Positions 54,607-64,000 of a stretch of DNA of 64,000 nt are shown here, piece by piece (position 1 is the stretch's first letter; every line of letters starts with the position of its first letter). This DNA comes from Panicum virgatum (lineage: Eukaryota; Streptophyta; Magnoliopsida; Poales; Poaceae): NCBI RefSeq assembly GCF_016808335.1, contig NC_053149.1, forward strand, positions 20,556,733-20,620,732, written 5' to 3'. A program made the translations under genes and the position numbers. The notes under the pieces are model-generated. The model ran no database searches, was not told where the DNA came from, and saw only the letters and a program-made list of their open reading frames with translations.

Positions 54607-55089
54607 GGTATAGCAAAAGCCAGGCTCCCACAATCTCTTCTCTCTTCTCTATTTTTTTACAAACCAGATAGACAGAGAGGGGAGGGAAGAAGACAGGCAG
54701 CAGCTCTGCCTCTGGCCTCCGAGCGGATGCACTCATGCTGCGGGGGAGGTGAGCTGAGGCTGTGGGGGAGGGGTGCCTGCAGCTCGGGCCCGCAGGAGTG
54801 AGGTTGGCCAGGGACGCTGTGCAGGGCGGCGAGGCCGTGGGAGGCGATGCGCGGGACCTCCACCGGTGCGCGGAGCAGGGCCGCGGGAGGTGGCGCGCGG
54901 AGCAGGGCCGTTGACGCACAGGGCCGCAGGAGCACGGCCGCACAGAGCAGGCACGAGCGAGGCCGTGCAGGGGGAAAAGGGGGAGGAGGGGAAGAAGAGG
55001 TGGAGCTGCTCACCGGACGACAGTGAGACCTCACCGGCGACTCGCCGGTGATTCGCTGGAGTATGCGTGATTGGAGGATTGGAAACCAA
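54607..55089 (-). other. Copia leader between primer-binding site and gag
   Basis: About 480 bases with a purine/pyrimidine-biased start and a GC-rich centre. No coding domain is recognisable. Confidence 0.5.
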
Positions 55090-55102
55090 GGCTCTGTTAC
55101 CA
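55090..55102 (-). other. Copia primer-binding site
   Basis: Minus strand TGGTAACAGAGCC, one base from the common tRNA-Met site, directly after the LTR. Confidence 0.8.
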
Positions 55103-55222
55103 TGTTACAATTGAGCAACTCAAGTGTACTGCCATGCCCAAAGGGTTGATAAGGTCGTGTACAATGTGCAAAGAGCACCCTATACTAGTGACTAAATACA
55201 TTAGGTGCATATACATCTAACA
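55103..55222 (-). repeat. Copia 5' LTR (120 bp)
   Basis: On the minus strand it starts TGTTAGATGTATATGCACC, a typical copia LTR start, and ends CTCAATTGTAACA at the primer-binding site. No partner LTR is in the window because the element is truncated. Confidence 0.75.
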
Positions 55223-56259
55223 GGCACTATGTTTTTGTTATAGCAAATCCGATGAGTATAGTGTTCTCAAAATGAGAGAGAGAGAGAGAGAGAAACGACG
55301 CGGAGAACATAAAAATGTAAGAGAGGTCTTTCATTTGAGAAATAAAACTTCAAAAGGTACAGCGAATTAAACAGAACAATCAGCACTACACCATAATTGC
55401 GCTTGCTGTTGGTCAGATCAAAGGAACTTTGTTGGGGTTAATCCCACTTTTTTAGGGTTCATGCTGTCCTATTGTTTGAAACAATTCAATGTGGCCAAAA
55501 TGCCCAACCAGAAGGAAGAAAAATACAGGAATAGGTTAATAAGTTTGGGTCAGTTGAAGAATGACCATGTCGTCCTAAAGATTACTGAACATTGTATTTG
55601 AATCGTGCAAAAAGAGGTATGTTAAAGTTCATGTTACTGGCAAAACTTCGGCTGTAACTTTTCTAGGATAAACTACCATATGATAGTGTAATTGTATCAA
55701 ATACAAAGGAAATAGATATTATTGAAATTTCGTGACATCACACATGGACCCCCACATGTGGTCATCTTTCATGGCAATTTGTGGGTGCTTGACATGTTCA
55801 AACGGATTTATAATCCAGATACCAACAGGGTACCAAATCCTCAACTCAAACACCACCAAGTTACGTAATGACAGTTTCACTTTCAGTTTTTTTTTCACTC
55901 CATAACAGTACACCCCCAATTTCTTTTAAGCTTTGACTGCAATTCAGCCCACATTATCATCATTTGGTTTGTGGGCTGGTTTACTTTATTGGGGCCCACG
56001 ACCCATGCCTCCTCAATCAACTGGTCCCTTCTCCGCCCCCACCCAGCCACACCCCCACCCCCACCGCCGGCACCCCACCCTCCCTGTGGAACCCAAAGAA
56101 AGATAAGCAATTCAATGCAAGAAAAGAAGAAAATCTAGTACACGTTTGCTTGTTGGCTTGAGCACTCGTTTCATAAGAACCTTCTTTTGGGATAACTCTT
56201 TCAGGCAATATCTCGTTGTAGCAGTAATAGCCCAATGGCTTCTATTTGTTTTTTACCCT
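55223..56259. other. Intergenic; no gene recognised
   Basis: Contains a (GA)n microsatellite at 55275-55293 and a pyrimidine- and CCCCACCC-rich stretch at about 56020-56095. Only short frames, with no family match. Confidence 0.4.
55275..55293. repeat. (GA)n microsatellite
   Basis: About nine GA dinucleotides. Confidence 0.95.
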
Positions 56260-56285
56260 CCCCCCCCCCCCCCCCCCCCCCCCCC
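56260..56285. repeat. Poly-C tract (26 bases)
   Basis: An uninterrupted run of C at the left border of the mitochondrial-like tract. Its length may be an assembly or sequencing estimate. Confidence 0.9.
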
Positions 56286-57975
56286 GCTCCTAGACTACTA
56301 GTACTAGGAATGGCGAATGGTTCGATTGAGGCTAACGCAGGAGCTAGTACTCCCCTGAGCACCAGACCCCTTCCTTATCGGTATCCCTAATCGAATCCTA
56401 CTTGCTTCAGTTCTTAGGTTAACTCCTTGAGTTTCGGTCTTGCGCATTCAACCAATAATCCGTAGTTCGCAACCATGAAGGCAGCCAAAGCCAAAATAAT
56501 AAAGGCGAATCTTATGCTCAAGCCGCAGGGGAAAGCAGAAGCCCTGGTAAACTGACACTGAACTGATTATAATATTAAAGAATCAGCGAATACAGATGCA
56601 GACACAATCAAAGCCAGACAATGGAAATCACGTATCATCTTTCTACAGATGGAGAAAATCAAATAGCGATATCACACAGAGAAGAGAAGTCAAAAGCATG
56701 CAAGTGACTACGAGCTAGGTCTACTATTGATACGCGTTGAGGAAGGAAGTGGTGAGACCCAAGGACAGATCGAAGTTGAAGTAAGTATAAAGAAAAGGGA
56801 AGTCCTTGGAATGCATTTCCTATAGAAAGCACTCATATCAATGTGACTATGACGAAAGCTTTTCTTTCTCTCCCCAGCTAGAAGAAAATTCCTTCTTTTC
56901 CTGCGAAGGTAGGATATAAATACTGATAGAAGGATTGGTGGCCGAAACTCCGTGAAAAATCAACCTCATTTTTCTGCTCAGACCATAAATAAAGGATTCC
57001 TGTAACTACTAAATTATGATAGTTCGGGCCAAGGCCCTATTGTTCCTACTCATTACGTTGAGTCATGTGTAGAACAAAAATCAAATCCAATAAATAGGTT
57101 GTACTGGTAGGAAAGAAAGCATGACTATGGGCTAATAAGAAGTAAAAGCAAAGATTACATAGAGAGAAAGTGAAGTGAAGATTTCTCGGAACGGAAGGGT
57201 TGAACCTGATCTTTTCTTTTCTTTTTATAGGTAGAGGGAGACCCTAATGCGCCAGTCCCCGATTCCAAGAGTCAGAGTAGTCCCCTATGCTATGGTATTT
57301 TCTCTTTGGCTGAAGCTGAATCCCCATTCCTTTCTCATGTCTCTTGTACTTAACATCTGCCTATAAATTCTGATTGGTTGGTCAATTCTATTGTTTCCAC
57401 CGACCGAGCCGGGCCGAATGCCCAGTAAAAGATTTCTCGATGAAACTCTCATCAACAGATTGATTTGCTACGATTCCTAGATCCCATTAGTCAGTATCCC
57501 TAGCTAGCTCATTGCCTGAAAGTGGAGCTCATATTATACACCTTGACACTCACCTTTTTTTAATCCTTCTATATATTTGTTGTTAGATAAGATAAGATAA
57601 GTCCCATAACTGCCTCATTCAGATCGATTCCAGTCGCTGCTACGGTCACATCAATCCGTTATGGCTCGGACCCTCTTAGCTGCTAGATCCTTCGGGAAGC
57701 CATAGTAGGGATTATGTCAGTACATTCTTAGGCGAGCAGTGGATTATATCACCCCTATTTTGTACCTTCTTTCTTTTTTAGGAATGGGGCCAAGGTTGAT
57801 CGAAGTTGAACATTCCTTGCGGGGTTAGGATGTGCATGTTTACCAAATGAGCGGAAGACTTGACGCGAGCCAATGAAGCGCTGCTAAGGTGCTCCAGCTT
57901 TCCCCAGTTGAGTCGCTCTTTCCTAACCTTCTAAGTGAGTTCTAGCTTGAGCTAGCATAGTTTGTTCCCTTACTT
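56286..57975. other. Probable nuclear insertion of mitochondrial DNA (NUMT)
   Basis: About 1.7 kb whose composition and wording differ from both sides: even base use, many short purine-rich runs (AAAGAAAGC, AGAGAGAAAGTG), TTCTTTCTTTTTTAGG tracts and almost no long frame. This style is characteristic of intergenic DNA of grass mitochondrial genomes. I recognise no mitochondrial gene inside it. It abuts the poly-C tract on the left and the F-box gene leader on the right. A comparison with a grass mitochondrial genome would decide. Confidence 0.55.
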
Positions 57976-58261
57976 TAGCTTGTAGGCCAATGTGGAGAAT
58001 AGGAATCCCAAAAAAAGAAGTCGATCCCCCACCACGGTTCTCCCACACCCACACTCCTCTCCGCTGCCCACTCTCGACGGCTCGCTCCTTGGTTACCCAG
58101 CAAACCCCTCGCTCCTCAGGCCGCATTTCCCCAGCCGGCGGCCAATTCCCAAACGCTGTTTACGCCGCAACGAGGCTCAATCGGAGAGGAGGGGAGGTAG
58201 GGCTGCCGCCGCCGCCGCCGCATGGAGAGAAGAAGGTTGCTCCGAGCAACCTGATCCCGCC

Positions 58262-60090
58262 ATGGGTGTCATCACCCGCGCTCAAGTGAAGAGGATGAAA
58301 TCGCAGCAACCGGATAGCGAAGAGCTCCCGCCTAGAGGAGGAAGAGAAACGGGAGGCCCCAATCTGATCAGCATTCTCCCCGATGAGGTCCTGGGCAATG
58401 TGATCTCGCTCCTCCTGACCAAGGAAGGTGCCCGCACCCAGATCCCACTACTACAATAATCTTAACGGAGGTGGGCATTATAGATTAACCGAGGCGGGCA
58501 TCCAAAACACCTCCAATCCAAGGTCACGGTTAATTGGACCTTTTCCGAGGCATTTTGAATGCCCGTCTTGGTGAATAAAATAAAAAAACAAAAAAAATCC
58601 AGCGAGCCCGCCGATATAGCCCGCTGAGCCCATTGACAAGGCCTGCCAAGCCATCGCCGCCGGCCTACCTGCGCCACCGCAGCTCGAGGCCGTCCGCCCG
58701 CGCCGCTCGGGGCCGTCTGCCATGGAGGAGGAGGAGGAGCGCCCGCACGCTGAGCACCGGATCCCACTGCCGTGTGCCGCTCGCCCACGCCCGACACGCC
58801 GCCGATGCTCCTCTGGCCAGATAGGAGAGCCACCGCTGGATCCGGCCTCCCCGCCTTTGGATCCGGGCCGGCGCGGCGGAGGAGCTCGAGGGAGAGGGGC
58901 TGGCGCTGCAGAGCTCGAGGGAGAGGCCGGAGGAGCGCTACCGTCCCCACCTCGGCCGCACCCACGCCGCTGTCTGCGGGCCGCCGCTTTGCCGTCCGCC
59001 GGGATGGAGGGTGGGGAGGGAGGATTGCCGCCTCGGCCTGGATCCGCCGCAGGGAGGGAGGGGAGGGAGGAGCGCCACGCGAGAGGGAGGGTGAGGGGTG
59101 CCGTCGGGAATGAGGGAGATAGAAGGGAGGGTCAGGTGGAGGGAGAGAGGAGCGCTGGTTACGGGTCCAAACCCTAACTTCTGTATATATAGCGAACACT
59201 GCTAATGGGCCTTCTGGACTTCTTTGGGCCTCGGTATTTTAGGAGGCGGACATTACATTAGGATGACTGCCTCGGTTAATCTATATTAACCGAGGTGGAG
59301 ATTTTAAGGGCAACCGCCTCGGTTAATCGGTTTTGCGAGGCGGTTTTTTTAACCACCTCGGTTAATTGCAGGCATTAACCGAGATGGTTAAAAATTATGC
59401 CCGCCTCCGAGACTATTTTTAAAGGTCGCGGTTAATAGTTTTTTGTAGTAGTGTCCTCTCCTCCCGGTGGCGCCCCCTCTGGCGCTCCTCGCCCCTCAAT
59501 CTCAACACTTGCGGTAGGGGCTCGGGCATCACTAAGGCCGTTGTCTCCTGCATCATCTCCGAGCACCAGGGCGGCGCTCGCTTCTTTAACGTCCTGTCCT
59601 CCATCCTCGCCGGCAACTCCACCACCTTGGATGGCTGGCTCCGGTCCCCAGCCCTCGACAACCTCCAAGAGCTTGACTTCTGCTTTAACCCCTTGGCTTC
59701 GGCGATCCCACTGCTACCGCGTTCGGCACTCCACTTCCCGTCCACCCTTTGTGTCGCTAAATTCAACTGCTGCAAATTCGCAGGCAACACCGCCCCCCTG
59801 CTCCACTTCCCTATCTCTAGCACCTTAAGCTTCGATCGGTCACCATCTCGGATGACTTATTGCATGCCATGCTCGTTGGCTGCCCTATTCTGGACAAATT
59901 TGAACTCATGTATGGCAATGAGGCTCCACCGAGGCCACTGATGCCGCTTTCTGCCCTCGGCTTCTCGTCCACCCTCCATGTTGCCAAATTTGTCAGATGC
60001 CAATTCCCAAACACAGCTGCCCACCAGGTCCAGTTCCCTAAGGCTGTCTGCAGCGACACCCTTGTAAGGATCACCGGGGTGTCCGACCCT
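58262..60090 (+). pseudogene. F-box/FBD-LRR protein gene, 5' part, split by a CACTA element
   Basis: Start chosen at 58262 (MGVITRAQVKRMK), the usual opening of grass F-box/FBD proteins. The F-box follows at once (ISILPDEVLGNVISLLLTKE, 58366-58425). Such proteins are substrate receptors of SCF ubiquitin ligases. The frame is cut at 58445 by the element 58446-59453 (duplication TCC) and resumes at 59457 with SSRWRPLWRS and a leucine-rich-repeat-like part (LQELDFCFNPLASAIPLL, STLCVAKFNCCKF, later STLHVAKFVRCQF). A one-base frameshift near 59830 comes before SDDLLHAMLVGCPILDKFEL. It ends at a second insertion near 60090. The FBD exon is at 62417-62551. Confidence 0.85.
58446..59453. mobile_element. 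Non-autonomous CACTA element in the F-box gene
   Basis: 1,008 bases. The left end is CACTACTACAATAATC and the right end, reverse-complemented, is CACTACTACAAAAAACT. A perfect 3-bp duplication TCC lies at 58443-58445 and 59454-59456. Subterminal motifs TTAACCGAGGYGGGC and CCGCCTCGGTTAA occur at both ends. The GC-rich interior (58620-59160) has no transposase. It belongs to a different CACTA family from the one at 6062. Confidence 0.93.
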
Positions 60091-61499
60091 AGAGGGGGAG
60101 GAGGTGAATAGGGTCGCTAAATCGCTTTCTAACCTAGGGCTCAAACTACTTGTATAAGATAAACCTAACACGTTCTACACATGCTAGTTATGACTAAGGT
60201 TTATCTATACTACTCTCTACTTACCCCAAAAGACTTGCAACCTATAGCCAATCCTAATCAAACTAACTAGGAAAGTGAAGGCACGCAAGATAGAATAAAT
60301 GCGGAAATGTAATATGGTAAGTAAAGAGGTAAGGGAGAGAATATGCAAACTCCCGTGAAGACACCAAGACACACGATTTAACGTGGTTCGGTTAGGACAC
60401 CAAGTCCCTCCCTACGTCCACGGTCACTTGTCTAACAAGAACAAGTGTGATGCCGAGTCTCTTCGCTTGACCTCGTCTTGCTTTCGCCACCAAGGCTTCC
60501 GACAAGCAAAGGCTAAGTGACGCCAAGTCACCAAGACAAGGTCACTGCCACCGTCTCTCTCGAAGCGATACCAACGACACCGTCTTCACTATCGGAGCTT
60601 CTCACCAAGAGGGGTCTCCTTCCCCACACAAATTGTCGTTGCTGCTCCACACCAAGTCGGAGGGTCACACGACGAGTACACTTGCTTAGCCTCGGCTAAG
60701 ACTTCTCTTAGGCTTGCTCTCTCAAGAACTAAACGTATACAAGTGCACAAATTACTCTCTCAAAGCTTCTCACAAGCTAGATATAGCACTAAGCACTTCT
60801 AGGATGGTTGGTGATGGATCTTTGCTTGGGCAGCACTTTCTACAGCTCTAGAGGCTTCCAACCATGTGTGACAACCGGCCATGGGGGTATATATAGGCAG
60901 CACAAGTAAATATAGCCGTTGGAGAAAAGCTGTCTGAAAAGTACCTAACGCCGGTTAATCCGACGCTCCCCCAATAGCCATCGTCGGTTCAACCGGTGAA
61001 TGTAATCTGCCCGACTGAAATACTAGCCGTTACTTGTATGGGCAATTAACCGATGTAGCGTTGGTTCAACCGGTGATTGTAGTTGTCCTCTAATCAACTG
61101 AAAAACCAACTCTCTGGACAACTACACCGACATAATTGACCGATGCATCATCGGTTCAACCGATGTATGCATTTTCCTTGGTCTTCTTCTGCCATTGCAC
61201 CGACGTATTCAATATCTTCATCGTCGGTTCATCCTGTACACTCTGCTAACTGAGTCTTCTCTGAGCCCATTGCACCGATGAGTGTAATTTGCCTCACGCT
61301 GGTTTAACCGGTGAGTGCAAATTACCTCTGTCTTGGTCCTTTCGACCTGATTTCTTTGGGGTTTTGTATCTTTTCATCCCTTGGACCTATAAGTCTGATA
61401 ATGATCATCTTAACACATATATTAGTCCAAGTGTTGTGTATGTCATCAATCGCCAAAACATTATATTGAAATATGGCACGAGAGGCCATTTTCGCTACA
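60091..61499. mobile_element. Unclassified repeat inserted in the F-box gene
   Basis: About 1.4 kb that starts AGAGGGGGAGGAGGTGAATAG and ends AGAGGCCATTTTCGCTACA. It is bounded by the direct repeat ACCCT (60086-60090 and 61500-61504). The text, including TTTAACGTGGTTCGGTTAGG and TAGTCCAAGTGTTGTGTATG, belongs to a repeat common in panicoid grasses, probably LTR-type or non-autonomous. Its centre (about 60950-61320) has degenerate tandem units around ACCGATG ... GGTTCAACCGGTG. No coding domain. Confidence 0.55.
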
Positions 61500-61504
61500 A
61501 CCCT

Positions 61505-62416
61505 GTCAACGGTACTGGAGTATGAGTATAGAGTAAAATTGCCTGCAATGGGTGTGCTATCAGTTCTGCTATCGAAGCAGACGAAGATGGCGTAAGCCAA
61601 ATCTAAGGGGGGAATAGGATCCTCCACGGGTGCCGACAGGCACGGGCCAGCCACCGCCTCCTCCATCTCCCCCCACCGCCGTGCATCGGCCACAGCACCG
61701 CCGCCGCCGCCCAAGCTCTGCCACCACTGGTTCATGGTCCGCACTGCCGGCAGGGAGGTGGTTCCGGCGGGGACGATGAAGAGGTGGAGGGTGGGGAACT
61801 AGAGAAAGAGAGGAGGGTGTGGAGTGGGAGGCAGGAGGGGGAGGGGAGGCGGTTCCGCTGCCCACCAGCTCGCGCTGCCCTACACGGTCGCCGCGGCCCT
61901 GCACGTCCGCCGCTGCCATGCACGCTCACCGTGGCCCCGCCTGCGCTCCACGCCGCACGGCCATCCCGAGCGCTCCTCCACGCCGCCACCACCATGAACT
62001 CGGAGCCACCACCCGTGAGGGAGGAGGAGGGAGACGAGCTCCCGATCCACCACCGGAGCGGGCCGGTCGAAGCAGGAGCCACGGCCGGAGGAGTGGCACA
62101 GGAGGCCCCCACCCCCCCGCCCCGCTATAAAAATAACAAATTTCTAACAAATCATTTGGACAACTTTCTAGCTTGAAAATTGTTATTTTTATATCTCACA
62201 AATGAAGTTGAGTTTGGACAAGATATTTTACAAGATTGTGTATCATCATATCATCTACATGTGTGATTTTTTTTGGTGAATTTAGACAACTTTTTTGCCA
62301 TGGTTTGCACGGGTTTTCAAGAAGGTTGTGGTTTCCACTAGATATGTTCCCTTTTACATTTATATGTTCCTCTTTCTATTATAAGCCATTAATTGATCCA
62401 TACATACATAATTCAG
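61505..62416. other. GC-rich then AT-rich DNA inside the F-box gene
   Basis: 61505-61600 has no clear match. 61600-62130 is GC-rich with compositional Pro/Arg frames on both strands and no conserved domain. 62130-62416 is AT-rich, ends in a TTCAG 3' splice signal and is probably intron. The GC-rich block may be a further insertion. Confidence 0.4.
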
Positions 62417-62698
62417 GGATTGCATGATGTTAGAGTGGCAACTGTGATGCGGACTGTGAAGGTTTTAGCTCTCAGGCTTGAATACCTTCACCTGGATGTT
62501 ATTATTAACTTCATGAAATGCTTTCCCTGCATGGAGAAGTTGTACATTAAGGTTGCAATTCCTTTCATTTGTTGTTCAGTCTCAAATTTTTCTGTACTTT
62601 CCTATGACTGCATCTTTGTTGTTCTGAAGATAGGTCTAATTATTTGTCTCTTTTCTTTATCTCTTCAAGACATATTTATGGGATGATGAGAACATGCC
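62417..62698 (+). pseudogene. F-box/FBD gene, FBD-domain exon(s)
   Basis: 62417-62551 encodes the FBD signature (VKVLALRLEYLHLDVIINFM, KCFPCMEKLYIK), followed by a GTTGCA donor. The next exon appears to start at 62670, after CTTCAAG, with TYLWDDEN, and is cut off at about 62698 by retroelement sequence. The FBD domain is typical of the C-terminal part of grass F-box proteins. Together with 58262-60090 it forms one broken gene. Confidence 0.75.
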
Positions 62699-64000
62699 GG
62701 GACCACCAGCTTGAACAGACGGGACCGCTTCTCTCCGGGATCCCCCAGGCTTCCTCGTCAAAACCTATTCGTACCTGGACTCCTGAACCGATCGATCTCT
62801 CTGATTCTCTGTTTGATCAAGACTTCGACGAGTTCATGGAAAGCCTCGACAACCTCAAACCCTTCGATGACCTCGAGGATTGGTCAGAAGATGTCAACCA
62901 TTTCATGGATGCCTTACGCCATCTGCCTTACATGGCTGACGCTCTATGGCAAGAAGCCAAGAGCAAAAATCCAGGTCGTACTCACTCGAGATTTGGTAGG
63001 CAAACCAATCTCAAATTCGAATACTCCTACAATTCAGACGACGAGCTGGACAATTTAATCCAGTTCAGCAAAGAGGCCGAAACCTAGTCGGACAAAAACT
63101 CCAATACCAATCAGGACTCCCTCCCAAACCTGATGATATATGCAACCCCGGAGGGCCGAACGGTGCGTCTGGAAAAGTCGGGGCTCAATAATTGATCCGC
63201 CGGGACATCTGGTCCTCGGATCGACGAGCTCCCATTCCAAGAAGGTGCCCCGTTGGACCCGCGGAACCCAAAGAAGGTCAGGACGTTGAAGATCTTTGCC
63301 GTGAAATACTCATGGTGCGCATTTCCGAGTTCCACGAATCAGATGATGATTCAATGGAGCGCCTCAACCTTGACGACTATAACTCTGATGACTACGACGA
63401 GTATCTCTCCAACAATATGGAAACTACTCCCACAGCGATCACCGAAGTCAAGGCTACCATCAAGAAAGACCCTCCCTTAGCTCCACCAGCCATAACGGTT
63501 ACTGTTCAGCTGGAAAGCAAGCCTGTGGCAGAGGATCTCTATGAACGCCGCCGTATCCGGAATAAAAAACAGGAGTGCAGTCGCCAGCGTGTTGCCGATC
63601 GTCGCAAAGGGTGACGACTACGACTACTCCAACAGCGATCTCCGCAATGTAATCAACATTGGGCGAGATGCACGCAACATCATCATCTCAAGGAAAAAGA
63701 AGCGTGAGGAAATTGAGGCTTATAGCCCTTTTTCCAACTATCGCATCCCAGAAAATGGCCCAGGATCTTTCAAGAAGCATAAGCATGTGAACACTGATTT
63801 TTAGGGAAATCATGTGATCAGCACCATGTAGAAGCGCTTGTTGGAGGAGATAGGATAAACAAGATGCTTCAACGCAAGTGTTTCTTGCACCCAAAAAGCT
63901 CCCACACAGTCTTCGAGTGTAACTCACTCCGTAAAGCTCTCGGAGCACCTTGGCTGAACAATACTCCACCAAGAGTCTAGTCGACTACCTAGTTGACTAG
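62699..64000 (+). pseudogene. Retrotransposon gag-like remnant, runs off the window
   Basis: Acidic coding islands in changing frames: IDLSDSLFDQDFDEFMESLD (62790-62860), FEYSYNSDDELDNLIQ (63018-63065), then NLDDYNSDDYDEYL (63370-63410), DLRNVINIGRDARNIIISR (63630-63690) and a C-terminal segment with His/Cys spacing like a degenerate zinc knuckle (CFLHPKSSHTVFECNSLRKAL, 63880-63945). Acidic linkers, charged helices and a CxxH..C segment are usual for Gag of Tat-type Ty3 elements. Several stops. The left boundary within the F-box exon is not sharp. Assignment is moderate. Confidence 0.5.

Larger units (their letters stand above)
39930..55222 (-). mobile_element. Ty1 (copia) LTR retrotransposon, 3' truncated, interrupted by a composite insertion
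   Basis: On the minus strand: a 5' LTR (55222-55103), a primer-binding site, gag start at 54606, then (after the composite at 54447-43296) the rest of gag, protease, integrase and reverse transcriptase in Ty1 order, down to about 39930, where similarity ends inside the reverse transcriptase/RNase H region. No RNase H and no 3' LTR are visible. Many frameshifts. The composite carries GGGAG on both sides and the gag frame is continuous when one copy is kept. Confidence 0.88.

Noticed and set aside
61569..62176. Overlapping frames of 103-130 codons on both strands
   Set aside because: GC-rich Pro/Arg/Ser composition without domain similarity.
1..64000. tRNA, rRNA, CRISPR array or bacterial operon signals
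   Set aside because: None recognised. The sequence is plant nuclear DNA, and the TGGTATCAGAGCC matches are retroelement primer sites, not tRNA genes.

Overview
The window is nuclear DNA of a grass, probably panicoid. Evidence: CACTA elements with CCGGCACTAA-type subterminal repeats, Stowaway- and GTTTAG-type MITEs, chromodomain Ty3 (gypsy) elements with 3.4 kb LTRs, a Tat-type Ty3 element with a second RNase H, an FBD-type F-box gene, and what looks like a nuclear copy of plant mitochondrial DNA. I see no intact host gene. The window is a nest of transposable elements laid over two broken host genes, a pectinesterase and an F-box/FBD gene. I recognise no tRNA, rRNA or CRISPR.

Layout. 1-5.4 kb: a near-palindrome (31-785), a decayed hAT transposase (minus strand), and a 1.26 kb Mutator-like element (3369-4632, 10-bp target duplication) with a MITE nested in it. 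5.4-17.6 kb: a minus-strand pectinesterase pseudogene whose single intron holds a 10.6 kb CACTA element (6062-16625) with a TNP2-type transposase and a second gene ending in a Ulp1-type protease; both are broken. 17.6-37.2 kb: a decayed Tat-type Ty3 element (E1). Its reverse transcriptase is split by a very young 12,063 bp chromodomain Ty3 element (E2, 22215-34277, duplication GTAAT). The two 3,460 bp LTRs of E2 differ at only three positions that I found, and its Gag-Pol frame is open once a 111 bp intron is removed. 37.2-39.9 kb: no gene, one complete MITE and one partial. 39.9-55.2 kb: a minus-strand Ty1 (copia) element cut by an 11.15 kb composite (43296-54447, duplication GGGAG). The composite is a TRIM-like miniature retrotransposon with 260 bp LTRs, into which one LTR plus one whole internal region of a large Ty3 element (F) is spliced exactly at the primer-binding site. 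55.2-58.0 kb: no gene, then the mitochondrial-like tract. 58.0-62.7 kb: an F-box/FBD gene broken by a 1,008 bp CACTA element and by at least one other repeat. 62.7-64 kb: a degraded retroelement gag running off the window.

The most interesting signals are in E2 and F. (1) The 3.4 kb LTRs of both contain the same hidden two-exon reading frame. In each, the exons are joined by a roughly 1.05-1.09 kb GC-AG intron in the same phase and are followed by a stop codon and an AATAAA signal, although most of the LTR sequence has diverged. (2) E2 has a spliceosomal intron inside gag that F lacks at the same codon junction. (3) F carries two tandem paralogous ORFs of unknown function between its primer-binding site and gag. 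(4) The gag or accessory-ORF start codons in both elements directly follow a CAG 3' splice-site-like signal. Together these suggest that the large elements express their genes through a splicing programme led from inside the LTR. That is an inference for RNA data to test.
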